Origin: Viridothelium virens
Lineage: Eukaryota > Ascomycota > Dothideomycetes > Trypetheliales > Trypetheliaceae
Direction: 5' to 3'
Assembly (NCBI GenBank): GCA_010094025.1
Contig: ML991783.1
Span: 372,001-436,000, forward strand
DNA: 64,000 bases
Part shown: positions 23,578 through 35,257 of the stretch, piece after piece
Layout: every line of letters starts with the position of its first letter
Numbering within the stretch: the stretch's first letter is position 1
Translations under genes and position numbers: made by a program
The notes under the pieces: generated by a model
What the model was told of the DNA's origin: nothing
The model's database searches: none
Seen by the model: only the letters and a program-made list of their open reading frames with translations

Positions 23578-24953
23578 TCATGAAGCAGGAGTAGACTCCT
23601 CTGTGGTTCCACTCTCGGACGTATCCTTCTTCTCACTACCATCCTGGCTCTTCTTCGAGGCCGACATCTGCCACGCTGGAATCGCAGCACGGCCCGGGAA
23701 TCGATTGTACGGAATCGAGTGAGAAGTTCGATCCGGGAGACTCGACATTGAATTCGCCCTGCCTTCTTCCACAGCAATACTCGGCGTACCCGCAACTCCG
23801 CCTCCAACTGGGGTAGAGCTTGCAGTCGAGGAATTCCCATCCTGCTGCTGGGCGTTTGGCGTCGACATTCCTGTCCCAACCCCACTTCCAAGCGCCGTCA
23901 CCGATCCTGTAGTCGCCCGACCTTCCAATCCATTCACCCCACTTCCCGGTCTACTCCCTGTCGTAGGCCCAGACGTTCCTGCCCCAGTCCCTGGTGCCGG
24001 CCCTGCACCGCCAACCCGATTTCCCATCAATGTCTTCAAACTCTTCAGCTCCGTCCCTAACTCCCTCAATCTTTCGTCCTTCTCTTTCCCTTGCGCCTCC
24101 AGCGCCCGAGGAACCAAGTCCTTCAGACCCCTCACCTCATCCCCTAACCTCCTCCCTTCCTCCTCTCGTCTACGACTTCCTTCCTTGAATTCGCCGATGA
24201 CGGATTCCAGTTCGCCAAGTGCGGTGTCGAGGCGCTGGGTGCGCGCCTCCTCGGATGCTTTCAGTGCCGCGGTATCGGTCGAGAGCTGCTCGATGAGAGT
24301 GAAGGCGCGCGCGAAGGATGCGTCAAGAGAGGCCTTGTCCGTTTCGAGTTGAGGGGGCGTTGGTGGTGCGATGAGAGGAGCGATGTACCGCTGTGTGGGG
24401 AGGAATTGAGTTAGCGAAGGAGAGGCCTCCTGGGAAGCTCGAAGGGGGGAGATGGGCAAGGTGAAGAATCAATGTACCTTGGCGACGAAGTAGACGCCAT
24501 AGCTGACACCACCCATCACGGTGGCCATAATGAACCAGTCGCGCCAATCGCGTTTTGGGGGTTCGGGCGGTGGAGGAGGGGGCCAGTAGCCGGCTTGGTA
24601 GGGGCCATAAGGTGGAGGTGGTCTCATCGGTTGGTGAGAATATGAGTAGGGCGAGTTGGTTGAACTGGGTGGAGTTGCTGTGTTCGACTGTGAGGCATCT
24701 TCGCTGGCTCGTGCTAATGAGAGGTCTATCTCTTCCTGGGTGAGGTTTTTGGACTGGAGGAATGCTATCCGTTTCTCAAGAGGAGCTGAGGCGACGGAAG
24801 GATCTTGCAAGACTGAGAAACTTGTGTCAGGTCAGGTTTGAAGAAGGCTTTGACAATTTGCGTACAAGAGACCTATGAGTATTATCAGAGATATGCGTTC
24901 TTTTCACGTAGGCGATTACCTACGGCAGATGATATGATGTCTTCGCGGGCCAT
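23578..24953 (-). CDS. PEX14: Peroxisomal membrane docking protein Pex14
   Basis: Four exons on the minus strand: 24953-24924, a 7-nt exon 24872-24866, 24812-24478 and 24390-23578, giving about 394 residues. Pex14 docks the Pex5 and Pex7 receptors at the peroxisome membrane. The spliced N-terminus reads MAREDIISSAVSFLQDPSVA, followed by APLEKRIAFLQSKNLTQEEI, the conserved receptor-binding domain. The tiny exon supplies the Val-Ser-Phe junction that the family needs. A Pro-rich linker leads to the hydrophobic segment DWFIMATVMGGVSYGVYFVA (near residue 115), then a coiled coil rich in Glu, Arg and Leu at about 150-235, and a Gly/Ser/Thr-rich tail. All splice sites are canonical. Confidence 0.92.
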
Positions 24954-25439
24954 TTCGGCCGGAATGGATCTAGAGGCTTAGAAATATTTGACTCGATCCA
25001 TGAAGTCCCTTTCTTAATCGCAAATGTGGGAGGTTGGAGTGGAAGATAGCTTACCCTGCCTTGCCTGGCAAGCTCGGCCATGCTGCTCTGGTCTGTACCT
25101 CGGTCCCAGCCACAGATGCCGATGTTTTGCCGCGGAGAGAGGCACGGAGGGTGAGCGCATTACGTCTATAGCCTATTCTTTATTCGACTAGCGCCGATCG
25201 CAGCACGACACAAGCTTCGGTGTTTCCAACGTCCGCGGTGAGACGCCCAGCCATCTGCAGGTTCTCAGCACCTGGGACTTCCCATCCTCATCTCGTCTCC
25301 TCCTCCTCCCTCAATTCCTGCGCATCAATTCTATTGTTGCGCTTTCTGTCGCCGTCCTCCTGCGACTCCATCCGTGCCACTATTTTTTGGATCAGCAGAT
25401 TTCGCATTTTGAACCCGCTTTTCAGCCGGTCATTGCATC
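24954..25439. promoter_or_regulatory. Divergent promoter region of PEX14 and the HVA1-like gene
   Basis: 486 bp between two divergent start codons with no gene inside. C/T-rich tracts just upstream of 25440 resemble fungal core promoters. No specific site was assigned. Confidence 0.5.
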
Positions 25440-26131
25440 ATGGCTGACAAGGATATTAAAGAAGGTGATGAAGGTGGGTTTACGCGCAAAAAACGCGCCT
25501 TCACCAATGATTCTGGCAACCTGGAGCTCTAGTCTCACTTTCTCTTATCTGCTGCAACCTTCTTACAAGCCAATTGCATATGCGACGCGTCAAAATATAG
25601 ACTAGCAGCCAATGTAGATGATACATCGGACCTGACTGACAAGCTCGTATAGTCTCGTGGCAATGGTCCGGAGGTCGCCCCGGCGGCACTGCTGCAGAAG
25701 TCGCCACGGAGGGGAAAGTTGCTGTTGAATCTCACCGTGGCAACACCATTGCCAAGAATGCCGAGCCCGATAACCCCGCCGTACACGTTGAGCGCCCCGG
25801 CAACGACGTCGTGAAGAAGGCGAGTGAGCTTGAGGTCGACGAAGAGGGCCCCAAGCACAAGGGCGACGCTAAGAAGGGAGAGAAGCGAGAAGCCCAGGAA
25901 AACCCAGATGGAGAAGACGACGCCAAAAAACAGAAGACAGACGCTGTCAATGGCGAGAACGCTAAGAAAGGAAAGGCCTCAGGCAGAGGTCGACCTAAGA
26001 AAGGTGGCTCTGAAAGCAATGGTGCTGCTTCCAAGCCAAAAGCTGAGAAGATGGAAAGGCCAAAGAAGGAACCGAAGAAGGCTGCTACTGCTGATGGTCA
26101 GCCGAGACGGAGCGCGAGGAACAAGTCCTGA
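25440..26131 (+). CDS. HVA1-type Tudor domain protein (hypervirulence-associated family)
   Basis: Two exons, 25440-25473 and 25653-26131, are joined across a 179-nt intron, giving about 170 residues. The junction restores DEVSWQWSGGRPGGTAAEVA. The first 70 residues carry the family pattern: SHRGNTIAKNAEPDNPAVHV followed by a GNDVVKKASEL helix. This is the HVA1 Tudor-like domain named after Cryptococcus Hva1. The tail is Lys/Glu/Ala-rich with RGRPKKGG (AT-hook-like) and ends in RRSARNKS, so nuclear localisation and nucleic-acid binding are plausible. Molecular function is unknown for the family. The protein was called from its motif pattern. Confidence 0.8.
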
Positions 26132-28438
26132 GGACGGACAAGAGCAATGGCTATCTTCAAGGCCTGACCTTCTCCTGATCTGGTCGAAACTGCCTTTACG
26201 GGTATTGGTCTATTTCTTACTCCCTATTTTCCTTGTTTATCAGCGTCTACACGCCAGGGCTGAAAAGGCAACAATTAACGATAAGGTCGGAAACCTAAGC
26301 ATTTGGCTAAGGTACGGAATGGGTGGTAAGAATTTCACGCGGGCGGCTCAAAAGTAGCATGGCTGGAATGTGTTCGACAATGATCATTTTGTACAGTAGT
26401 CCGACACGTTATTGATTTTGCGTATGAATCAAGTTTGTTTCACTTGATATACAGACAAAGTCCTGTGGCATACATCATGCCAGTCAGTAAGGTCGTCATC
26501 CAAAAGCTGGTCCTCACCGTCCGCACGGGCTTTGCGCAGAAGGACCCTCTGGGTGGCGGTCGTCTTCTTATCACGATCTTTGGTTCTCAACTTATTCTGG
26601 TTCTAGAAGTACCAGAGAACCCATTTTGACCCCTACACAAAAGGATGCTTTCTCCAAGCCAGAGCTTTCTCCGACGCCAACTGAGATTTGATCGGCTAGT
26701 TGTTGTGGTAATGCAGAAGCCTTAAAATGTGCATCGAGTTCATTGCTGTACACAACGTCTAGAAGACATCTACAAAGCTAGTGACTTCGGCCAAATGTCA
26801 AACCAGGTGGATGTGCTAAGAATTGGAGCGTCAGCATTTTCATCAGTCGGAACCGACTAGCTTTAGAGATAGAGTGTGCGGTCATGTTTTGTTCGACGAT
26901 GGTATGAAGGTGTCGACTTTGGTCTAGTCGGTGCTTGTTCGAATATTTTTGCGCTGAAGGCTTTCTCGGTTCCGGCCTGTCACAATGCTAGATATTCGTG
27001 CATTGCCTTGACTTCTAAGCCAACTAGATCTTGCATAGCACCAGACCGGACCATGAATGTGATGCTCGAATCAGCCAAGAAACTTGTATTAGGGTGTACC
27101 TAGAGATGATCGTAAACGTGCTTGGATAGAAGTTTGTGGTAGACTGTCCTTCATCCATCTGCCAGAGTGCCATGTCGTTGCCTACCTCATAGTGGTGTCT
27201 GCTGTACTAACCACTGGCTTACAGTGGCCTCGCTTTCACCAATCGCAACAAGGCGTAGAAGTTGCTAGGTTGTGCGTCCTCCTAAGAAGCTCGTTTAGAC
27301 TAATGTTGAAAGATACCTTGAAGCTGTGAACGAGTAGGCTGGCTACGGCAATTGCGTTGCTGTTCCTTTGTTCATAAATGCCTTTCTAGAGATGACAAAT
27401 TTAAAAGCGTCGTATTCCATAACGCCCAGTATGAAAATGACAAAGAACTCAGCATAGGTTTACATTGTCATCACGTCAATGGGAGCTTTGTCTAAGAATT
27501 GTTTGCCGACCGCGCTTGTCTATACATTCAGTCAGCAAGCACAAACTCAGAAACTCACGAGTGTAGATAGTCATAGCATCTCGCTTGTCGCGGAGTTCAA
27601 TCATCCATTAGTAAATAAGCCTCATTTCACCATCTGTGACATAGCCCAAGCATTGAAAGCAAAATTTCGCAGCCTGCCTTATCTACCATGCCAGACTGCC
27701 ACCGCAAGCTATTTCAATATCATTATTCGGGCAACAATATTACTCTTCTCAAACCTTGTCTCCGCATAGACTGCAAGACATGTCGCCTCAGCCTCAATAA
27801 ACGCTGTCTTCGAGAGATCGTGAGTCCCATTTGGCCAGACGTCAAACAGCAGTTAGTCCCTGGTGGGAGGACAGCAGGCAAGACCGAGTTAATCCGTATG
27901 GAGCAGCTGAGTGAAGAGGCAATGCAGACAGAAGTGACAGAATCCGTGCAGCAGGAGGAGGGCAGAAGCCTTAGCAGGAGACCGAGGTTTCGCAAGAGGA
28001 TCGTGCTGAGATTCCAGAACAAAAGGCCAGAATTCATCGAATGGGCGAAGAACCGGCGTAAAGTGGGAGTTGGAAGAGATGTCAGATTGCACTTCCGGAA
28101 CAGAAGAACCTGCTTCGCAGCCCTTGTCGCGAGATTAAGTAAAGAGCGTACAGAAAAGGCGCAAAAGACGCGGTGCCATCGAATTGAGGAGTCCGATGAC
28201 CGGTAGTATGTAGAATAGCAGTCCGCCGGAGAATCTGCTTCGATTTAGGAGCTGAGGATACGTCGGATGGTATCTGTGTAAATTTCTAGATTGAAAGATA
28301 TGTCAAGAGTCTAATGGCTTCACGATTCCCAGAAGCTCCTTAATGGGGTCAAACCGCTGCGAGCGATGCTGCTGATATATTTGGTTCTGAAGTTCTTCCT
28401 TCGGCGCCGAACAATGATGGTTACAACAGGCTGGACTG
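26132..28438. other. Long intergenic stretch with one weak open frame
   Basis: 2.3 kb without a supported gene. The best open frame, 27688-28206 (plus, 172 codons), has a charged C-terminal half with Arg-rich runs, but no domain, no clear splice context and a competing minus-strand frame. I leave it unannotated as a gene. Confidence 0.35.
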
Positions 28439-29063
28439 CTAATTCGAGGGCAGATGTCGGGGATGTCCTTCTGAAACTTTTTCACTGGGACTGCGCAAAG
28501 GATATTTCATGCCCATCTGATGTTCCCATAGCACACGATCGAAAATTTCCTCCTCGTAAAGCCTCGGCATCTCCGGAATACATGAACGTCTTCCCTAGCG
28601 CTTTAAGCGGTACTTGGTCGTCTGTGAACTCAATCGAGCATGGTGTCACTTTGTAGGCGCTGGTTTCGTAGTGTGCGAGCTTGTCTTCATCTTCTTGAGA
28701 TTGCACCACATACGCGTCGCCCTCGACGATGTTTCCAGCTGGGCCATCAAGGAGAGTACGGTAAGGACCCCAATTCGATAGTGGCCATCCCCAAATACGA
28801 GCCGGTCGATATTTGGGTGGTTGCTGCAATTCGAGTATTCTTGTCAATACTTCAGGCTGTCTAAGAGTACCGTAGAAGAAATAATATTTAGGGCTGTATC
28901 GTTCAGGCTCTGGAGGGTTGCGGTCCAGCTCTGCCTGAAGATTTTCCAAGTAGTTTTCCAGTGCCGAGGCAAGTTTTGCGAGGAACGGAGACTCTGTCTC
29001 AATTTGTGGGCGAGGCATCTTGCGGTCTGGCGGAAGCGGAGGTGCAAATGGGGTAGTCTCCAT
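28439..29063 (-). pseudogene. AIG2 / gamma-glutamylcyclotransferase-like gene with a C-terminal frameshift
   Basis: From ATG at 29063 the frame reads to a stop at 28482 and gives about 193 residues. The fold is shown by YYFFYGTLRQPEVLTRIL (the glycine-loop YGTL of AIG2-like proteins), LLDGPAGNIVEGDAYVV and DEDKLAHYETSAYKVTPC. The frame then reads the family-typical KTFMYSGDAEAL and goes off. In the next frame the expected continuation (FDRVLWEHQMG) is found at once, ending at a stop at 28439. One extra base near 28551-28558 would explain this. Either the gene is broken or the read has an indel; a C-terminally altered but active protein is also possible because the core fold is complete. Family members act on gamma-glutamyl amines or peptides. 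An in-frame ATG at 29198 would add 45 residues that do not resemble the family. Confidence 0.7.
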
Positions 29064-29996
29064 GTTCAAGTTTAGTTTATGCTTTTTTCTACCGTTTACT
29101 TTGCATGTCACGATGGAGTTAGTGGAATGTGTGTGACAAAAGTGCGGCACAGCCTCGAACTGGTAGACTTCCAATGGCTTACGTAAGACGGAATTCAAAG
29201 ACTCGCGAGACTCATCGCTTTCATTATGGAGTATTGAGGCTGAGTGGACTTACCAGCAAGACCTGGTGGCAATAACAGCTGGCCGATGCTCTTGCTTCCA
29301 CGCATTTAGGAACCACAGCGAGAGCTTTGAAACACAATGGACGAGCCGGGTACTCTACTGATTCTCCTGAAGCTCAGAAGATTCGAAGGATAAGTAAATC
29401 AGAACAGGAGCCATCTGGTGAGCATGGCACTCCATGGCAATATCGTGTTCCCTTTCCATCAAAGCTGTAAGGCTCCCGGAGAGAGATTCGTTCTCTCCCA
29501 ATACCGTTCAGCCTCGCAAGCTATGCCAGGCTCAACACCCGCTCACGATATGTAACCCCATCTCTCACCACTGGTTGGCTACGAACCCACGCTGTCCCAC
29601 GGACTGAGACAATTAGCACTGAAGTCTGGATGTGGACCACTTGAAGGTTCTCTATAGACGCTATCCATTTTCTGGCGCCGCCTTGTTTCAGGCTCCAACT
29701 ACACCCTAGCCGCTGCTGCGGCACAGCTGGAGTTGTATGTAAACTTGAGCGACGAGCGATATCACAGGGCTCGCTTTTCAAGTTTTCGCAAGTTTCCAGT
29801 GCTTTCTGTCAATTTCTTCTATCAAAGCTTATGTCCAAGTCAAATATAGAGAGGAAACAATGACAATCTCCTGAAGCAGCTCTACTTTATCGTGCCCAAA
29901 TTGGTCGAACGATATATCTTGGGAAAGGGGCTTCCGGAATAATTCCTACGTATCTCTTTGATCACCGCATACTCTAATTCGCCACCGACTGCGAAG
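29064..29996. other. Intergenic
   Basis: About 930 bp between two divergent genes with no convincing gene. An 86-codon minus-strand frame at 29521-29781 has no recognisable features. Confidence 0.4.
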
Positions 29997-31390
29997 ATGT
30001 GCTTCGAGAACGAAAAAACAAACGCAGATCAGCCTGCGCCTGCCAGACCAACATGACTATCAACAAGGTCGAGAAGGTCCGACATCAACTTGGAGAATAC
30101 CAGTCAAGGCGGAGATGATCCGGCTCAAGTCCCTTCGTCTTCTGTGAGAAGATCGAGAAAAGTCAGCGAACATGGCCAGACGCAAGTGCCGGCGCCGCCA
30201 CCTCCACCTCCACCCCCACCCGCAGTTCCGATTGTGCAACGACGATCTCAACTTCCATCCACGGCTTCTGGGTCCTCGCGACCACGAGCACCAACTGGCA
30301 GCCTTGCTATTGGGATTGAAACGGAACTTATGCTTCAAGGTCGTCAGCCGGGCACGGCATCAAATTCTTTAGGGTCGTTCACTCAAAAATTTACCAAGGC
30401 GTACAATGAACTAGTTCCGGAAAAGCATCCACGCATGCAAAGCCGTCTACCCGGTACTCCATCGGGCCCTGCCCATACTCAATGGTGTTTGCATCACGAC
30501 CCCACCGTTGAGACGCGTAAAGAGCCTTGTAAGTATACCTTAAAGTATTTGGCCCGCTTTTTACGTTTTTATGCTTACCTGACATAGGGGGCGTTGAAAT
30601 CGTTTCTCACATACTTCTGCTATACACAACGTCAAAATGGCGGGCCGACGTCGAAGCTCTGTGGTCCTTCCTCAACGGTGAATACATAGTAACTGCTAAT
30701 AACAACTGCAGCACGCATGTCCATATATCTTTAGCTAAGGGCTATTCCGTGTCAGATCTGAAAAATTTGGCCGCCTCTGTCATATACTTTGAGCCTGCTC
30801 TTGAAGCGTTGGTCCCACCGAACCGACGTGGAAACGAGTATGCGAGAAGCAACTGGATTGACAATGCGAATTTCGGTTACAAGAAAAAATTAAGATCTGA
30901 GTCGATTGCCATGATCATGAAGTGCGGAATCGATGAGGAAGTCATCAACCTCATGAATCCTCGAGGCGAAAGATATTTTGGTTGGAACTTCCTCGCACTC
31001 AGGAAATATAAAACAATCGAGTTCCGGAGGGGGGCAGCTAGTTTGAGTGTTCGCGACGCCTTTATGTGGGTGGAACTAGCAGTTTCTTTTGTGCTGGCAG
31101 CTCTCAGGCTAGGTTCGGCGCAGGAGCTCACAGCCATTCCTGCAACAGTAGGAGGTTTGAGAGCCTTCATGAGCCAGGCCAAACTCGAAAATGCGCTTGG
31201 TCAGAAGAATCCTCCTCACGTGAACCGATTGTTTCAAGACAGGGTAAAGGATGAAAGGGTTGATCCAATTCCTGTTGGGGACCTGACCCCGGAAAAACGA
31301 TTAAAGCTCAAAAAGAAGATCGAAGCGGATGCCAAAAGCGATCCGATGCTAGACAGACTCAAATCAGCCCAAGCTTCAGGTACCATCTAA
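29997..31390 (+). CDS. Amidoligase_2 domain protein, start region disrupted
   Basis: Two exons, the first ending at 30528 and the second 30588-31390, are joined across a 59-nt intron (GTAAGT...CATAG). The open frame from 30090 is about 413 residues. Domain evidence: GIETELML (about 75-82), the splice-created WGVEIVSH (147-154), STHVHIS (188-194) and EFRRG (291-295). These are the motifs of the fungal Amidoligase_2 family, related to COOH-NH2 ligases of the glutamine synthetase superfamily. The substrate is unknown. A Pro-rich run precedes the domain, and a charged Lys-rich tail ends the protein. The frame has no ATG near 30090. The only suitable in-frame ATG, at 29997, is followed by a TGA at 30054. 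This may be a nonsense mutation, an undetected 5' exon, or a different start. Confidence 0.65.
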
Positions 31391-32133
31391 AGACTGGCAC
31401 TTTAGATACAACAAGCCAAATCTCCGTGTGATTATGTCGCGGGGCTTGCATTATACCACTATGCTGGGAGAGGTTGACGATCGGAATTTATTGAAGCCAA
31501 ATGAGTAGTTCTCTGAACGCTTCGCAGTACATCAATACGTACAACCAAGACCTGGTGACTGTTTATCGCGGTCTGTATACCGTGTTTTTGGGAATAGTAG
31601 CTGAGGTTAAAAGAACTTGACGCATAGCTTCGGAACTTCAAGGCCCGTTGATTTGAAGTATCCCACAGACCGCTACAAGATCTTCACCCGATACCCGTCA
31701 TTCAGCATCACTGAAAAGTCTTGTTGGCCACAAGACGCTCTCAAATGAATGCTCATACATCTTGTACGTTCTTCATTGCTGGCTTGTTGCACGGTCAACA
31801 TGGCGGAGTATGTAGCAAAAATCTCGATGCAGCTTCTCTTATCTCAATTGGATTTGTTAGGTTTCCTCGACAAAATCTATCCCGAATCTCTGAATACATC
31901 AGGCTGAGGTAGAAACATTCGTACGGAGTAGTGTAGTCCCGAGAAGGAGCAAAGTTCCGCCTTCCCTCCTCGACGGAGGCACGGACACAGTGTTCCGCTC
32001 ACTCCTACGTACCTAGGAGGTGGTAGGTAGCGTAGCTTTGGCTGTCTGGCAACATCCCAGCCAGCCGCATCAATCTTCTTAATCGAAGGACCACTCCATC
32101 ATCTACGCAGCCATACGTGCACCCAACTCAACA
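31391..32133. other. Intergenic
   Basis: 743 bp without a gene. It contains the 3' region of the amidoligase-like gene and the promoter of the next gene. No element was recognised. Confidence 0.4.
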
Positions 32134-32962
32134 ATGTCGAACTTTGCGCCCTACCAATCCGACACCCCAGAACATGTCCGCGCCCTCTCCCCCTCCCCAC
32201 CTCCATCCACGAACCACAACCGCATCGCCTCCCCCCGACGCTCCCTCTCCAGCAGCCCTCAACCTGGCCGCAATCGCAATCCCGACTCCGCTGCACGCCA
32301 ACCCCGCAATATCAGCGAAGTGCTCCCGAGTCCGGGGCAGTATGCCGACGGCGCGAACGACAGCTACCAGAATGGGTCCGGGCAGTATTTCGACGACCCC
32401 GCTGCAGCGGAGGAAGGGCGGGTCACGGGAGAGGAAGAGGAGGCGAGCGGTTTCGGGGGAGGGGGAAGTGGGATTGGAGGGGTGGGGAGAGGGTGGAATG
32501 GGAGGGATGTAGATGTGTTTGAGACCAGTCTGCCGCTGCGGATGGATTATGAGGCGTGCGTGCCGTATTTGCTGCTGCCGCCGGCGGGTGGGGTGTTGAT
32601 ACTGCTGTTGGAGCACAAGAGTGACTATGTGCGGTTTCATGCTTGGCAGAGCTCGTTGCTAGTATGTGCTGTCGAGATGAGAAGTGATTGGTGATTCAGG
32701 CTGACAATTGCGCAGTTTACTGTCATTTTCGTTATACACCTCGTTTTCTCGTTCTCGGCGATCGTTTCTTGGATGCTCTTCGCCTGTGACTTATTGTTGA
32801 TTGGGTGGCTGTCTTTTCGGGCTTATCGGGATGGTGAGCTCCTGTCACGGTGCTAATTAAACCTTGCATGAATGCTAATGATCCGGCATAGCTGAGACAC
32901 TAGATCGATGCCAGGTACCATTCTTCGGACCATTAGCGTCGTCGATTCTGGACGATGAATAA
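32134..32962 (+). CDS. Tic20/DUF4870-like multi-pass membrane protein
   Basis: Three exons, 32134-32661, 32716-32833 and 32892-32962, join in phase and give about 238 residues. The first 130 residues are disordered, rich in Ser/Pro then Gly/Glu. A conserved core follows: FETSLPLRMDYEACVPYLLL, then a PPAGG turn, EHKSDYVRFHAWQS and three further hydrophobic segments across the junctions (FTVIFVIHLVFSFSAIVSW, MLFACDLLLIGWL). It ends with AETLDRCQVPFFGPLASSIL. This pattern matches a conserved fungal membrane family of the DUF4870/Tic20-like type. Its function is not established. Splice sites are canonical, and the junctions fall inside membrane segments and restore them. Confidence 0.8.
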
Positions 32963-33216
32963 TGGCATATTGTGCGATCGGACGGTGTTCGTCACGTTTG
33001 ACTACAATAATCGTGGACTCCTACGGACCCACCATGTAAGAGCATATATATGGCGTTTTATGGTGCATGATATCGGAGTCAGGGTAGAGCCAAGTCTTCG
33101 CTCGGAATGGGTAAATAATACAGCTATCATAATCTTAATCGAATGATTGGTCATATTCCGCCGCATCTCAAGCAGGTCTCCTGGAAGTTTTCTGTGCACT
33201 ATCGCCGCGATACTCA

Positions 33217-34204
33217 TCAGCCAAATCTTTCCTTTGCAAGAGCCCTGAGCATTTCCATTGTCTTCTCCTCTTTTGCCTTATGCTCCTCAAGCCTCTCCTC
33301 CCGCTCTTTTGCCCTAGCTCTCCAAATTTCTTCTTTCCTCAGCTCTCTCTCATTCTTCTTCTTCTCTATTTCCTGTTTCTTCGCCTTGTAGGCTTCAACT
33401 CCCTCGTCACCAAACATTTCGCCTTCCCCCGCCTCTGGAGCCCCTGGTGACTTATCACGGAAAGACCGCATTTGATCTGCCTTCTCTCGCTTCTTCTCCA
33501 GCTGTCGCTCTCGTGTACCTGGTTCGGCGCGAGTGACGAGATCGTCAAGGCGCTCCTTTTGTTGCTTGCGATCCATCTTGCGTTCGTAATGGAGATCTTC
33601 CTGCTGATGATGTGCATCCTTGACAGCCATCTCGTTACGCATTTCTAGATCCTGTATGCTTGGGACGGCTGGCCCTGTCGCATGCCTCACACTGCTTTCT
33701 GGAAGTACTGGACCATACTCGTCATCCTCATCACTATCCACATCCTTTTCTGCACCAGATCGACGGCTGAGGGAACCTTGTGTTACACTAGTAGAGGGCT
33801 CTGAAATATTCAACGGCGCGGCGGTAGAGAGCGCTTTTCGTTTCGTCTCAGGATCGTACCAACCTTCTGCTAGCTCTCCACGGTTCCTGCAATGTCAGCA
33901 ACGGTCCCTGTAGAGTAGGTTACGCCTTGTAAATGGCATATACTCACCATTTCTTAATGAAGCTCTTCCACCGTCCTTTTGCCTCTTCCGGGCTTATATT
34001 GTCTATGTCTAATCGCTTTTGTATGTCCAGGTATAGGGCAAACATAGGTTTGTACTCGTCAAACTCGTGCTTGGAGAGCTCAGGAGCACTGAAAGGAAGT
34101 CTTGGCGAGGTCTTTGGCTTAGCATTCCTAGAATGACCAGAATACGGTTGCGAATCCGATATACGTCTTCTCTTTTGTCGATGCTCATTCTGGGATAGCG
34201 CCAT
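33217..34204 (-). CDS. Conserved fungal coiled-coil protein (nuclear type), function unknown
   Basis: Two exons on the minus strand, 34204-33948 and 33886-33217, join in phase (GTGAGT...TGCAG), giving about 308 residues. The N-terminus is basic (QKRRRIS), followed by the conserved block LYLDIQKRLDID...AKGRWKSFIKKW, and the junction supplies WNRGELAEGWYDPETKRKA. The middle holds acidic DSDEDDEYGPVLPE. The last 120 residues are a highly charged Glu/Lys/Arg coiled coil. Proteins with this layout occur widely in ascomycetes, some annotated as RNA helicase HEL117, although no helicase motif is present here. The basic start and acidic/coiled design fit a nuclear role, by inference. It is convergent with the membrane protein gene, 254 bp away. 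Confidence 0.7.
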
Positions 34205-35257
34205 AGCGATTCGCGCAATCTCAATTCCTGATTTAGCGTTTGAAAGCGTACATAGGGATGCGGCAACCTGCGGCCCTCCGGGGAATGATTGCATCTGAAG
34301 GCAACTCATCTATATTGGCATGGACAGACAAATTATTGGCAATCTATCTGACGTCGACTTGGGACCTCGTGCTTTGTCTCTCGTATATATATATATACCT
34401 TATGTATGCGGATTTTAAGCTTCTTATCATGCTTTTGAAAGATGCGCCATGCGACTTAACGTCGCATATCTTTGAGCGTGCAGGCTATCTTCTGGCGTGT
34501 TTCTAACATCGAAGACCCGGATCTAGAGTTTGATGATATCAGAGCTCGAAATCCGACCAAGCTTGTAGTAAGACTCGGCCTTACTGAAAGGATTGGCCCC
34601 AGCTCTCTAGTAGGGCTGCAAAAACTGCGATTGCATAGATTTTGTGTCGTGGTAGAGGCTATTGCAGGACTTTCACAGCGATATCCCCGGAGTCATACAC
34701 TAGCATTTGGTATTGTAATATTGGCCGAAAGCTGTGGACCACCATGTATCAATACGTTCTGGACTCATGCTTGGCCCTTTCAGACACTGACTTCAATCTT
34801 GACCTGGCTCTCTTTCCCTGAATGCAAAGACCATGAGGATCTGGCTAGACTCCTAGGGACAGACAAGAATCTTAATATCGTGGGCGGCCCGTGTTGTAGT
34901 ATTACACGCTGAATGTAAAGTCAAAGCGTAGAGGCATGTTTGTGAAAGATTGCTTTGACATCCCATTGGCGTCCTGAGCGCATGAATTTCACGAAAAAAA
35001 AGCTACGAAGGAAGACACCGACAGTCAACGGGTCGCTGTTCCGTTGAAGAAAGCAAAAAGAAGGAAAGAGAACCTCTGTTCAGTCGCAAAAGTTTCTGTC
35101 ACTCATATCTTGCACGTAGATCACATGAATTCCATAACCAATAGCCTACACGTTTGCAGCATCTCCCTATCCAGCTGCTCTCAACCTGGCAAGGGTCTTG
35201 CATTAAGTGTCTTCAAATTCTCTTTCTTCAGCCCATCAGATCTACTGCTTAGACGCT
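34205..35257. other. Intergenic
   Basis: About 1.05 kb. A short TATATATATATA run lies near 34385. A 146-codon plus-strand frame at 34472-34912 shows no domain. No gene is supported. Confidence 0.35.

Noticed and set aside
26876-27103. Faint resemblance to a retrotransposon integrase segment
   Set aside because: The similarity is a few residues only, with no flanking gag, reverse transcriptase or long terminal repeats.
27688-28206. 172-codon plus-strand open frame with Arg-rich tail
   Set aside because: A competing frame on the opposite strand, no recognisable motif and no clear neighbouring exon.
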